Assembly (NCBI GenBank): GCA_019095985.1
Contig: CM032659.1
Span: 18,019,516-18,083,515 of the forward strand
Source: Streblospio benedicti
Taxonomy: Eukaryota; Annelida; Polychaeta; Spionida; Spionidae
Direction of reading: 5' to 3'
Length of the DNA: 64,000 nucleotides
The position numbers and the translations under genes were made by a program. The notes beneath the pieces were generated by a model. It searched no databases. It saw nothing but the letters and a program-made list of their open reading frames with translations, and had not been told where the DNA came from. Within the stretch, counting starts at the first letter, position 1; each line of letters opens with the position of its first letter. Positions 45,431 to 57,816 of the stretch are shown here, piece by piece.

Positions 45431-47524
45431 ACGCGCTAGAACATAAAATCGAAAGTTTGCGTTGGCATACGTGGACAGTCCGTGTAGCATTCGAGCCTTT
45501 TAAGTGTTGTTTGCATGCGTGTTACATCTGCCAATAAATGTTTTCATGTTTTCTACAGAGCTGCACATATAGAGTAAACCCAAAACATTTGTGCGTCATG
45601 CATACGTGTTTCATCAGTTTTACCTATGTGACAAGGACGCATTATGTTTTGCTCACAAGTAAATTTCAGACCAAGCATTTTATTAAATACGTATTTTATA
45701 GAGGCTTAAACAAATTTATTTTAAATTAATCACTGTCATTGGATTCAATCAAAAAAGAATGTTTCAAATTGTTTTTATTGAAGGAAGGGGGTGTTGTGGT
45801 CCCTAGGTCCCACATATATTATTCAAATAATATAATATTAAAACCATTATTAATTAGTACCTTATTTTTATACAAGCGGATATATTGGCTCAACTGCAGC
45901 GAGTGCCGTGGGCACGAAGCCCACCAGGGGGGTCTGGGGAGGAGGGGGGATTTCCCACAGAATTTTTTTGAAAAGTTAATAAAACTGAACTATAATGACC
46001 ATCAGATTATGTATTATCAAATTCGGGACTATATATGGGACTAATCTGGGACAAGATACGGGACCATAAACTAGGCAAATCAAGATCTATCATTTTTCAC
46101 AGAAAACTGAAATATAATCATGCAATGACCATTACACTATACAATATGGAATCCCGAACGGGACCCAACAGCCGTGACACTCCCGGGACCAAATCATACC
46201 AAAACAATAATTTTGTATAAGTCAAGTCACGGTTTGGTCACGTTTGGTCCCGGGTTTTAGGAGTTACGTATTATCGCCCATGTGCCGTATAGTCATCTAG
46301 ACATTCGGCAGAGCATTTCTCGTAGTAGAGGAGTGGTTTAATATATTTAAAACTGCCATTGGTCATCAACATTTATGTATTATCTATCCACATATATAAT
46401 TATATTATTAGGTCCATCATCTTGATGCGGTGCCGTATATCTATTTTACCTGTAAGGGCCGGTGCAATATTTACCAGGGAGGGGGGGGGGCGGTGCATTT
46501 GGTAGGGGGACAGGTACTTTTTTCAAGGTGCAAAGTAGGGGGACCGGATGATTTTTCATTCTCGTTGGGCATGGGACATGTACTTTTTCAGCTGCTGAAA
46601 TCCCACTTCGACGTGAGCGAATCGGTACAAATTTATCATGCGAATATTCATGGGAGGGGATGCAGACTTTTTTTTATGAATAGAGGTCATGGGACATTAG
46701 TTTTTTTGTCATCGTATCAGCGGGGGACAAGACCTTTTTTCAAACAAGTTTTTCTATATGCACCAGTACCCGCAAATAAATTATGTTATTGACAACCAAA
46801 ACCAGAACTGATCAGTTTCACATGTCTAGGTCGAGTGTACCGACCGGTGAACGTTTAAAGCCGACTGGTCAACTAGGAAAGTGCCCAGTTGACCCGCAAT
46901 TAAACCCAGATTATTCTGAATCCAATGCGCACCTTTCCTGTACTTCAGTGCGAGTATAAAAGTCGGCCAACATTTGTAAAATAGATCACTTGCCGATCGG
47001 AGCTCAGTGAAGAATTCTCAAGCCAGAGATCGCAGCGTTGTCAAAGATCTAGATCTACTCTACAAATGTTAAGATTATTATAAATCGCGGAAGATGTGTG
47101 TGCAGAACGTTGTTTAACCAAATTACGGTAACGTTTGGCCAAAAATAAGTAATGCAGTTCTCTTGTGGCCTTGAAATGAAAATGACCGGGAATGAATTCT
47201 TCATAACTGGCGATGTAAAATCTTATTTAAATTATGAATCCTTCATTTGAATGGGTTCTTTTTATATTAATGTTCTCAATAAATTGTTCTGTGAAATACA
47301 TGAACTCAAATTGGACCTTAATCTAGTGACATTGACTGCTTTTATTTAATTAAACTATTCACCGACCATAGGTTTGTCTTGGTCAAATTGTAAGCTTTGA
47401 TTGAGATTGGAAATTGCCGGTTACATTGTGTTTTTTTTTTTCTATTCTACTCTCACTGTTCTGCCAAGCAAGCTCCTGCCACTGTATTGACATAGTTGAA
47501 GCGACATCTTCTATTTTACTATAT

Positions 47525-47592
47525 CAAGTGGCCCTGACGAGACTCGAACTCACGATCCCAAGATGGTGAGACCAGAATGATACCCGCTGCAA
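47525..47592 (-). repeat. tRNA-like remnant (SINE head or tRNA pseudogene)
   Basis: On the minus strand a B-box-like GAGTTCGAGTCTC with flanking T-arm pairing is followed by GTCAGGGCCA. The 5' half does not form a matching acceptor stem, so it is not a working tRNA. It abuts dispersed repeat copy 2. Confidence 0.4.
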
Positions 47593-47975
47593 ACGTATGC
47601 AAACACCATAGACGCAAGTTCAATACCATGAACATCTCTTTTATTCTAATTAATACTTGAGAACATTCACTCATTATGGAGATGGCTCGTGTCTTACTTT
47701 TGTCACGGCAAATCCGTTTAAACTTTTTCTTGAATGAGTTCATCGTGCTGATTATATCAATAGATCTACATATTTCTTCAATCACAACACTGACTTTTTA
47801 CCTTATTATTTACAGTTTTGGTCAAATAACTATGTCCATCATCAGAATCTCACACTGCGCATGTCAGTCCGAGCGACTTCCTATTGTCATAATGGAGTCA
47901 TACACGTGTGAGAGTTGGTGGACCCCTCGTCCTCATAGGCAGAGAAAGTGATTATAAGAATGGCACCATCAAGAG
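47587..47975 (+). repeat. Dispersed repeat, copy 2 (pair with 37223-37740)
   Basis: Same order of blocks as copy 1, with small deletions. It stops near the point where copy 1 enters the Penelope-like tail (shared GTGATTATAAGA). Confidence 0.8.
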
Positions 47976-49351
47976 AGCAATCGTGCGTCAATTTTTATCA
48001 CTCTGACATGTTGAATGCGTAATAACTTTTGTGATGAGGAGTTGCGTTATATCAATGTTTTAATTAAATTTACAGCAACAGCTGCAGCATTGTACTATTA
48101 ATGATATGTACTAAATGTATATGGTCACGTGTCAATGTTTTCCCCTTGCCGGTGGTTGATCACGTGACGTGTGACGCGGGGGTTGACGTGAAAATAGTTA
48201 CTGTGGTGGAAGTGGGAGTGGCACCATGAAACAACAACGCTCTTTTCTGTAAAGTCTTCTGCTTATTTTTGGCAATGCCCATGAATGCAATAGGCCGTGC
48301 CTGCCGGCACGTATACCGATAATAGAATGTATACGTCGTCATCAAAACATGCTTTGAGCGATAATTAAAAATAGTATAAGTTGCAACATTTAAAGCCTCA
48401 AGGGCTTACAGCACGTGTCCTTTCCAACCGCAAACTGGTTTTCTGAGTAGTTTATAACGCAATGAAGTATTTAGTAGTACTAGTTTAATACGTGAACAGA
48501 CACCGGGTCATTGTCATACTGCTTTTCTCCCCTATTACACCCCAAGAGCACAAAGGACTTACTGCCAAATCTCATAACTTATGCCTACTCATAAGGTGAT
48601 AGGCCTATCTCAAAAGCCAAAAGCTCCCTGAGGCTAGCGTTCGTTACACTGACGGTCCTGTAAACACAATGGCCACATGCAAAATATCAGCTCATTAAAC
48701 TCGTGACTTTGGACATTACCGGGTAGCCCACCTGACAGTTCACTAGCGTAAGGATTAACTACACGGTATTATGCAAGTCTAATTCTATATGCACTGGCTG
48801 ATACAGGTTTTCAGGCCAAAAACGCAATGAAAATAATTTGGCCCCTGGATCAGCATATGAGTGTTCTTTGCTACTAGTACTATATATGGTACTATAGTTT
48901 GTACTTTAAACAACCACACTCACCTTTTTCTCCATAAGGGAAGAGTCATTTTGACTTTCTAGGGGGGGGGGGGTCGTTTGGTTTTAGGGGGGGTCGGACT
49001 TTTGAAAATGATTTTTTAGGGGGGGGGGGGTCGGACTTTTAAATCTCAACTAATAGGGGGGGTCATACTTCTGAATTTTTACATTTTGAGCCCCCCAAAA
49101 ATTGATGCATATGTTTTGTTAATTTTTTTTTAATTTGTTAAATTTTTAAAAATATATATCATAATTATAAAGACATTGTACTAACTGGAGTATAGAAACT
49201 TTATTACATAAAAATCATAATGAACACCAAATCTATCATATATAGTATGTACTCATGAAATTTAAAGTTGAATACTAGGCATTTATATGGTGATCAAACT
49301 TCACTGTCTCATATAAATCATAATGAACATCAATGTCCTATTAGAATATGA

Positions 49352-50720
49352 TCAGATATCCATGAATTGACGGGTGCGCCAATTTCCTTGGCGTCTACCA
49401 TATCTGCTAACAGTTGGCCGATTGCTCTCCTCGTTGGTTTCATCTTCACTTTCATCAGTAGAATTTCCATCATCTAAATCTAAAATCTCAGTCTCACTAT
49501 CATCACTTGAAGAACTTTCCTCACTACTCTCGTCAATGTTTGAGGGTTTATTTTTAGTCTTACGTTGCATAAATGTTGCTGCCATCTGCTTTGCAAGCTC
49601 ACCTTCAATCACATGGATTTTTTTCATTTTTCTTTATATTAGTATCGATCCCACACTTAATATGCTTTTCAATAAACAAGTCCAGTTCATTAACACTAAG
49701 CGTCTTCAGTTTCCGTTCTGTATATAACTTTTGCCACTCAATATCATCATCATATGTGTTTAGCTTTTCAGCTGCTTGCTCCACTTGTTTCTTGGTACTT
49801 CTTTTTTTGCTTTTTACACTCTAAGTACTCAAAGTGTTGAAGCTGCTCAATCACTAAACTCCTGTCAACAGCAAATTGTTTACAAAATTCATCAATATTT
49901 TCTTTACTTTTTGTAGAGATATCTTTGGAATTGAAAAGTTTTCTAAGCGGGGCCCTTGGTTGAAAGTCATCAGGTTTCCTCCAACTTAGCAAATCAATAT
50001 CTTCATATACTGGTGTGTCATTTAGAGGAAGAAAATTTGGAGAGTCTACCATTGGTTTTGGTTGAGGTACTTGTGTGATTTTGGTAGCTTTCCATGGATT
50101 TTCTTTACAGAAAGAACACTTTTCATCATTACCATTCTTCAGACAGTCATCCTTAATGTATTCCATGTACAGTTCTCCTTGCTGAAAGTGAAGTTGGTAG
50201 AATTTGTCAAGTTTTTGATAGTATGAAAATCCCGGTAGCTTGGTTCTATTGGAGGCACTTGCATTTATGTAATTTGTGAGATATTGTGAATCCCAAAAAA
50301 GAGATTTTCTGTTGGTTGAGATACCATGGAAGTCATAGGGTTGAGGGTACCTTTAGGTACAGGTGCATCTTGAACACGCGCTGCTAGATCTTTACAGGTC
50401 TCAAATACATTATATTTCTGTCTATCTTCTTCATACTGCGCAAATTCTTCCAGACTCATTTTCTCCTTTTCATGTTCCTCTAATCCATCGAACATTTTTC
50501 TATATTCCCAATGAATCCGATCACCATTACCAAAGGCTTTGCCAACTGCTGCCTGTGTTCGTTCTACAGGATTTTGGCAATCACCTGTTGCCCTATGAAT
50601 GCGGGTATAATAGTCACTGCCCTCAATGAGTATTCTTTCTGCTGCACGGAATTGTACTTGCTTGTTCGATACTCCTACTCCTGGGCCTGCGTCAGTTTGG
50701 TCAAAGATGAAATTAAGAAA
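49352..50720 (-). pseudogene. Decayed transposase of the 2.86-kb element
   Basis: Read on the minus strand, the 5' part gives FDQTDAGPGVGVSNKQVQF, then ATGDCQNPVERTQAAVGKAF and WEYRKMFDGLEEHEKEKMSL. This matches the TD.GP..G...V...R.AE / H.APGDS..N..ER pattern of a DDE-type catalytic region in invertebrate DNA transposases. A Cys-containing segment follows (CSFCKENPW), then VNELDLFIEKHIKCG, resembling the SAP-like tail of such proteins, and an acidic end (SSEESSSSDDSETEILDLDD). These pieces lie in at least three different frames, so the gene is not intact. The superfamily could not be assigned. Confidence 0.6.
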
Positions 50721-50823
50721 AAAAAATTGTCAAAAAAATCAATAAAAAGAAAATTGTCTCGCTGCATCAGCCGGATCAAATATGTAATACCACTGATATG
50801 CCCAGGAATATGAGCGGACATAA

Positions 50824-51096
50824 ATGAAAAAAATTGATACGTGTAGTTCCGTTCTTGATATATCTGTCCATCCAAAAGGCATTGGGATAGGGAATATTGA
50901 TCTTGATGGTGTTATGCAGCTCAAGGTTTATGATATGCCTGCTCTATTTACTTGTTTTGAAACAAGTGTTTTTACCCATAGTGCCAGATGCTTCATTCTG
51001 GACTTCTTAACACTTGAAGTTGCAGATTGTTATTTTAGAACACATGAAAAGGAATATGGAATACTATCTCAGTCTGATGAGAGTGATAGTGAATAA
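50824..51096 (+). other. Open frame of 90 codons inside the transposon, uncertain
   Basis: An ATG frame on the strand opposite to the transposase, ending in acidic SQSDESDSE. It may be a second short gene of the element or a chance frame over its 5' coding region. No homology recognised. Confidence 0.2.
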
Positions 51097-52281
51097 TAAT
51101 TGGTGCCAGTTTTGTATTCATTTCATCAATCTCCTTTTTCAATGTGACTAATTTGTCAACTCAAAATTAATGCATGTAAAATGATCAATCAATAGATATA
51201 AAAATTTTGAGACATGTTTTATTTTAGATAATTATATGAATGTTGTTATTGGATAGTGTTTTTGATGATTGCGATTTATTTCTCTTGAGAAAATCGAATG
51301 GTGATATAAGTAGAGCATAAGTAGAATATTATACATTCTATAGTTGTTTATTAAAGTAGGAAAAGATGTTCAATCTTCTATTTATTGAGTAGATGAACTG
51401 TAAGTGTAGATAGGTGGTCATATTGAAAAAAAGTATTAGAAAGATTTTTGTATATGGTTTGAATAGGGTACAAGTTTGAGTGATTTTTTATCATTTTTCA
51501 ATCAGGTAGATTGAATTATACAATAGTGTACATGTATACAGGATATAAAGCACTTGTTTAGATATCACAAGTGAATTTAATAAACATTCTAAATGCACTG
51601 ATGTTGCTTGTTTATATACACATGTCGCTCTGTATAAATATGTACAATGGCCTGGATAGGGGGGGGTCATAGTTTCAATATCATTTGAGTAGGGGGGTCA
51701 GACTTTTCATTTCATCATGATAGGGGGGTCAGACTTTAAAACCTAGTTCCTCGAGAGAAAACCAACCCCCCCCCCGAGAAAGTCAAAATGACTCTTCAGT
51801 GTTGCTAGATGCAAAGAGCTGACAGTTTGCTGCACTAATACTGGAGTGACATCAAAATCAAATCAAATAAAGATTAAAAACTACATGTTTTCTGTTATTC
51901 AATATAACATTAACAGATTTAAGACTAATTACAATTATTTGTGTTGAAAAACTGTCATTGTTTGGTTTCGAGTACTTAACTAAATCTAGGATTATTAATT
52001 GACAATTAATAATCATAGACTAAATGCATATTAATCTTTTCAGGACTTTTACAAAAATGAAGTTCAAAATATAGTTTCAATATCTTGCATAGAAATTGTT
52101 GCCTTATCCTATCCCAGTCCACCGGTTTTAACATCCCACGATTATTTACATTATAACTTAGACTTCAATGCTTCAATTGTGCTTTAAACAAAAGAGTGAC
52201 AGACTGTGTGTCTGGTGACAATACACTGCCATGTAAAAGTAACCATTGATCAGAATAGTAAGAAAGGTATGAAATTACACA

Positions 52282-53466
52282 TTAAAGGTCATCATGACGA
52301 TGGTCTCCAGTACTGGTAATTTCAATGAGGGATTCATTGCGCACTGGTTTCCATGTGGTCAGATTTGCGTATTTCTTCAACAATTTCTCCCAGTAGCATC
52401 GCACATCTTCCATCTTGAGGTGGTCAATAATCATGAAACGGCCTCTCTGTGCAATCTCCATGGCATAATTCTGATGTTCACGGTAAAACTCCAGCAAATC
52501 TTTGGCATCGGAAAAATCCGCTTTAACTGGTATATAGTGGACCCAGGGTTTTAGAGCGGAATAGAAGAACTCCATGTATTCATTGCCGACATGGAACACT
52601 AGGGATGCACAGAGAAAGAGGTGCCGCAACCGGAAACTGGAAGTTACACCTCGGAAGTTGAACAAGTATTTGTATTGGCAGTGATCTTCAAATGACACAG
52701 GATCAACTGGTTGTGCTCCAAGCGTGTCATTGAGATTTCTGAATGCCTGGTTCATGGTGTAAGATGCATTGACCAAATCAGGCTGTTCGCGGGACCACAA
52801 GATGATGGGATCTCTGTCCTTGCTGGTCCGTGAGCCCCGGAAGAATGCTTGGTCCTTTTTCTCATACCACGTAAATCTTTTGGCTGCCTCTGGAATGCGG
52901 TCCATGGCAACGTCCCATCTCCCAAGTCCATTTGGATACACTGGCATGATAGCTGGACCTCCATCCCAGAATGACCATGCGGGGAATAGTATATCCCAAT
53001 GATCAGCAGTCTTGCTGAATGAAAAAATTGGCACCGGATCGTCGTAGTAGGATAATCGATGATAATCACTCAAATTGATGATGAATTCCATGTCCGGAAG
53101 ATTCTGCTTTATTTGCCTAAGAAAATGTTCTATACCATTGCACCTTCCAGGGTGGGAACACTTTTTTGGTCCATACAGACGTTTGTTCATAATTTGATAG
53201 TGTATTCCAGTTTTACTCCTTAGGGTTTTTGCATTTTCGAAGTCTTTCTTATTGATTCCATTTTTGAAGGGCTCCAAGTCTCGATCCATCTGAGGTTCAT
53301 GGCATGTGCAGGTCTTCTTTTCACATGGTTTGAAAGCACGTTGAGCATCCTTCATAATTTTTATATACTGTCTCCATCTAATATCTTTTTCTTCGTCAGC
53401 TTGAATGAGTGAGATCACCAAACAAATGCCTACAAAGGCAAACTTCATTAACTTCATTATTTTCAT
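52282..53466 (-). CDS. POGLUT1/Rumi-like protein O-glucosyltransferase, copy B (intact, single exon)
   Basis: 394 aa from the ATG at 53466, with a signal peptide MKIMKLMKFAFVGICLVISL and the full CAP10-type domain. Same landmarks as copy A: IFSFSKTADHWDILFPAWSF, GLGRWDVAMD, FFRGSRTSKDRDPIILWSRE and NFRGVTSSFRLRHLFLCASL. The catalytic-Asp segment reads INLSDYHR, so the Asp is kept but the Lys/Arg before it is Ser and the following Pro-Gln is changed. It has a 4-residue longer tail ending HDDL, a weaker variant of the HDEL/KDEL signal. Inverted relative to copy A, about 10 kb apart. Confidence 0.93.
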   Translation of the reverse strand: MKIMKLMKFAFVGICLVISLIQADEEKDIRWRQYIKIMKDAQRAFKPCEKKTCTCHEPQMDRDLEPFKNGINKKDFENAKTLRSKTGIHYQIMNKRLYGPKKCSHPGRCNGIEHFLRQIKQNLPDMEFIINLSDYHRLSYYDDPVPIFSFSKTADHWDILFPAWSFWDGGPAIMPVYPNGLGRWDVAMDRIPEAAKRFTWYEKKDQAFFRGSRTSKDRDPIILWSREQPDLVNASYTMNQAFRNLNDTLGAQPVDPVSFEDHCQYKYLFNFRGVTSSFRLRHLFLCASLVFHVGNEYMEFFYSALKPWVHYIPVKADFSDAKDLLEFYREHQNYAMEIAQRGRFMIIDHLKMEDVRCYWEKLLKKYANLTTWKPVRNESLIEITSTGDHRHDDL

Positions 53467-53501
53467 TACAAAATGTCTCAAGACACTGACTTCTCTGTCA
53501 A

Positions 53502-53516
53502 TCTAGAATCTTCCAG
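53502..53516 (-). promoter_or_regulatory. Heat-shock-element-like site upstream of POGLUT copy B
   Basis: GAAgaTTCtaGAt: two perfect units, the third GAA changed to GAT. A full CRE-like TTACGTCA lies upstream (53561-53568). Confidence 0.35.
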
Positions 53517-53706
53517 ACACCATCAACGTCATTACTATGTTGTGGCATGGAATGGTTTACTGACGTAATTCTAATACACGTTGTGTGACGTTTTGCAGAC
53601 TTTTATTGATTAAATTTTAATAACCTGATACTTATGCCAGATGCACCAAATGTATACTGTATTTTATTGAATAGCCGCCCCAGTATTTATTAACTTCAAA
53701 CTACTC

Positions 53707-54015
53707 TTACACATAACATCTCCATAGAGGATACAAAAGTTTTATGTATCAAACCAAAGTGCTTTGAACGTGGAGTGTAGGAACTAGGAAGCGATCCAGA
53801 TAAAGAGACTGAGATTCTCAACAGAGATGGAGGCAGACACACCCTTCCCACCATATGGAACAACGTGTTGACCCTTCAAGGGGGGGGGGGGGCGCAGCTG
53901 GGGATTTTCCTGTGTCAACAGTGACCACTTGTTGTGAACAAGGCAAGAGCGTTTGCCGAAAGCTCAAAATGTGAACTTTTATTGTCCTGTTTAAAGTATA
54001 AATAAACATTTGACT
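53707..54015 (+). mobile_element. 309-bp truncated Penelope-like insertion with 12-bp target duplication
   Basis: TTCAAACTACTC occurs at 53695-53706 and again at 54016-54027. POGLUT copies A and C have the site only once, so this is a clean insertion. Plus-strand frames show EAIQIKR and NRDGGRHTLPTIWNNVL, the 3' tail typical of Penelope-like elements, then a CGTTTGCCGAAAGCTC 3' segment. A G12 run is near the middle. Confidence 0.75.
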
Positions 54016-57000
54016 TTCAAACTACTCATTCGCCCGGCGCTTATTAAAGGCCAGTGGTATTACAATGCCGGGGTTTATCACGATAATACTGCCAGTTAAT
54101 TAATATGTATCTAAACCGCAAACTCTGTTTTCTATGGCAAGCAAACTCCTACCTCTATATTGACATAGCTGAAGATAGGTTTTACAACCCTAAGCTTCCA
54201 GGAAGCCTATTTTTATTTGAAATAAGTACATTGTCTCTATCTTTCAGTCATGTCCCTGAAATCACAAACAAAATTTTTTGGGGTAAAACAATACATATTG
54301 CAGAAAAGTTTAGAAGTTACCAATCAATAGCGTGTATACAATGGTGTGTATATCAGTATCTTACAAATAACTTGAGTAAATGGTAATGGTCAGAATTAAG
54401 TGAGCTCTCCCCTTAAAGTCAACTAGTGAACACTAGAGTAAATGGATTCATATTTTACAAGTAAGTGTTACCCAAACATATTCAGTATGAATCAATCAGA
54501 CATCTGTTGTAAATTTGAACTCGTTTTAGTTTTTATTCTTTGCTGCAATAATACACCATTTACCACCATTTCTGCTGCAGCTGAATAACCAGAGGCCTCT
54601 TGACGGTTATATTAGTAATCACTGCATGTTTTAAGTTATTCACATGCCACATAAGTGAGAGCAAATTAGGGAATAGGGGATGAAAGTCCCTAGACCAGGA
54701 ACTACCGTTACAACCAGACTAAACTCAACTGGATTATGGACCGAGCGATGATACCAGACGTCGTAATGTTATGCTTATGGGAGAAATTGCGCAATACATT
54801 TTGAACGCACACAGTTCAATAAAAACTTTAGACTTCAGCATTCTCACTTACATACATCACAGATAATATAGGTTCCTTTCGTCCCATAGTAAAATTACCT
54901 ATAAACAATCGCATTTAGTATGTTTAATACAAGTTGAAACGGTGAAATCGTTGTATGACACTATCAGCAGGCGACGACAGGTTTAAAGGGCAATTTGTTA
55001 TTAGGGTAAGGATGGTTTGCTTTCACAGGGTTTTTGCCTACGTATAGTTAACTAATAAATCAATCAATCAGTGTGCTTTATTTTATTTTTCATTAACCCA
55101 GTTTTAATATAATTAGATTAATTAGTAAGCCTTTCATATATGCAAATAGACACCATGACGTCACGTTTGAACTATGACCTCTGTAGTTCATTAAAATGCA
55201 CCATTAATATGCACGCACGCGCATTAGCGCTAATACTTGACGGGATTTTCCAGCTTAAAATGTCAAAGGTATTCAATTAAAACGTTCAAATTTAGCGTTG
55301 TATCGAAATTATACAGTATAAAAACTTTTGTGAATGATAAAAGACCAATATGCGATTGATTTGACACCAAGAAACAATAAATTCAACAACTATAAGTTTG
55401 TTTATTTAGCTATCTCTAAGCTTAAAAATCACGAACAAACAACTCGTCCATCTTTCTCTCTATCTGCCTCATTCAACAATACCGATAAACATGCAGCAGA
55501 ATTTAACACCTTGACATAAAATCAATAGAGACTTGTAACAGGACATACATTATACAAATGTCATGTTAAAGTTTGCTTATTTTCATCATTTTTCTGCAAA
55601 AACGTAATCACAGATCGGATTGTTGCAACCTCCGTAAAGCCGGTTTGACAGGCCGAGGTGAAATAATAACATGCTGCCAAATGTAACATTTTGAAATAAA
55701 CTCATTGCTTCATATTTCGTAAAAACCTCCAGCGAGGGTAGACAAATACATCTCTGATATGATGATCAATGTTGTGTGTGAACCGAGGTCCAATATTCAT
55801 AGTAAATTACTAAATAATGGACAACATATTTTCAACAACTCATCCCTTCTTGTTGACACAACATCACGTTTCCAAGAAAAACAGGTGCTTTAGGGGTATT
55901 TTCCAACTGTCTCGCACGTGATCAGTCCAGATTCGCTCGTTGTAACAAGATTATATATTATTTCACTTTGAACGCTGCAAGAGTGTATCTCAAGTGGAAT
56001 CTTCATTGTATGTATGTATTGTAAAACTCATAAATATCCACAAAAATGTATTAAAATGCCCATTTATGATGCTCGCAAAATCCACATCATCGGCGCATGC
56101 TTTTACTCCAGGTAAATAAACAAGGGGGCGGAGCTTGTGACGTCATGGTGTATTTGCATGGCTTGATTAAGACGTTAATTATAAAAGATCCAGTAATTAT
56201 TAAATTTCTAGATTAAAGGATGCCAGAGCATTCTATCAGTGGAGTAATTCTACAAAATTTCAAGACATTTGGTAGAGCCGTTTGAGAGTTATAGCGATAG
56301 CTCTGTCAGTTATAACATAAGACAATTTGGCTGGCCGTTCACGGATCCGCGTCACAGTGACGTACCTGTTTTATTATTCAAAGATGGCGGTGTTTGCAGT
56401 CATTTTTCAAGATAAATGATCTGTATATTTTAACATATGTGGTGGTCGTATTTTAATAGTGATAAAGAATGAGAAATATCTTCCCAACAATACTCAATTT
56501 ATTTGGATATGCAGTTCACTGACACAAGTTAGTTATGAGCCGGGATTCCGTTCTGGTACACGATTTCAATAGCTAATTGCCCTTTAATAAAAATGAAAAA
56601 CACCACACAGATATTGGATCATATCTCTGTTGTACATCGTCGTATCAATATATAATTTTGATGGAAATAATCTGCAGTAATATGCGATTCCATTTATATA
56701 TATAAGTCTATGTAATTGTTTTAATTAAATAGTTTAATTTGACCATTAATCACAGGCATCGCCATCTCTAACACTCAGCGTGTGGCTTTAGCTGTCAAAT
56801 GCATTGGCTATTACCCGATTTTGTCCAAATCGTACTCGTTGCTATATATTTTATTATTTATTATGGTGAAAATAAGAAACTAGACAGTCTTCAGAATGTG
56901 TACTGTTAATGTGAAAACGTTCGGATGAATATCATATGAGCTACTAAAGGATTATTGTTCTATGTCAACAATGGAAAACTCTGAATCGACTGACTAGACT

Positions 57001-57816
57001 CACGCCATTTTCTGGTCGGATGCACGACGTGTTTCGTACCATGATCCACTGACAGCTACATTCTCGTAAAATCACCTATTTAAATTACATATCGCTGAAG
57101 AACTTCCGACCGCTATTAATTGATCATGAAGAAATGAAACACTGCAAACGCTGCACATAGTCGATAGATAAAAATGTATGTATTCAAATGGCTCAGCAGG
57201 TACTACCGGTATTTATTTGGCATAAAAGTTTGAAATTACATGAAATTCACCTCTGCCTGTCTCTTTAATTTTGTGATTTTTGTCCATTCTAGACCTACGT
57301 TACATGGGGATTAATGTTTGCTGACTACTTTAAAGTTTACGTATTTGCACCTAACCACGAAATTCGCTAATTAAATCGTATGCAACCATTTCTAGTTGTA
57401 GTCTGGTCGGCAATGACCATAGTTTTTTTTATAAGTTTCTGAGAAAATGCGTTTATTGGACCATGGGTAGATATTTCAAAACTGCTTAGTGGCAGTTTGC
57501 ATAATCACATCTAATCTTAGTGCAACGGTGGGCCAGTATATCCCACTTTGTTAGTTTGTCAACACGCATTTTTCATATTTCCAGTGCTCTATCAAGTAAA
57601 TGATGCATAACACATAATCTCATATCGTCCCCCAAAAAATTTACATAAATTGTTACAAAAAAGTGTTAAAATCCCCCAATTATTTGCATTATGATTTAGA
57701 CATCAATGCTACAATTGTACTTTACACAAAAGAGTCAGAGACTGTGTCTGGTGACAATACACTGCCATGTTAAGTAACCAATGATCAGAATAATAAGAAA
57801 GGTATGAAATTACACA

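Larger units (their letters stand above)
42057..48940. other. Spacer between POGLUT copy A and the transposon, mostly duplicated and repetitive DNA
   Basis: 42057-44410 is the right part of duplication block A. It contains a MITE remnant at 43220-43315 and another at about 44213-44240, an exon-like fragment at 44391-44587 and a minisatellite at 44675-44835. Then come an A-run at 45389-45430, unplaced repeats with GGGACC/GGGAC motifs (45890-46260), G-run-rich sequence (46470-46760), a tRNA-like remnant at 47525 and dispersed repeat copy 2 at 47587. 48650-48800 is the inverted partner of 44270-44410. Confidence 0.45.
48941..51796 (-). mobile_element. 2.86-kb DNA transposon with G-run ends
   Basis: Terminal inverted repeats AAGAGTCATTTTGACTTTCT / AGAAAGTCAAAATGACTCTT, continued by G10-12 and TTTGGTTTT, about 45 bp in all. 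Inside each end lie three copies of AGGGGGG(G)TC.(G)ACTTTT, in the same orientation at both ends (48985-49075 and 51656-51740). Minus-strand coding remnants lie between. No convincing target-site duplication is seen. Compared with POGLUT flank A, roughly 500 bp of target DNA is missing at this spot. Confidence 0.8.
53467..57816. other. Spacer between POGLUT copies B and C
   Basis: The promoter-side duplicated block of copy B reaches about 54160, and a shared piece (AGTGAACACTAGAGTAAATG) is at 54425. From 54480 to 57420 I see no gene; the sequence is AT-rich with scattered short frames. 56384-56393 has AAGATGGCGG near CRE-like GTGACGTCATGG (56137), which might mark a promoter, but no coding exon follows. 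57440-57530 is the downstream part of duplication block C. Confidence 0.45.

Noticed and set aside
47525-47592. Functional tRNA gene
   Set aside because: Only the T-arm and B box are recognisable; the acceptor stem does not pair.
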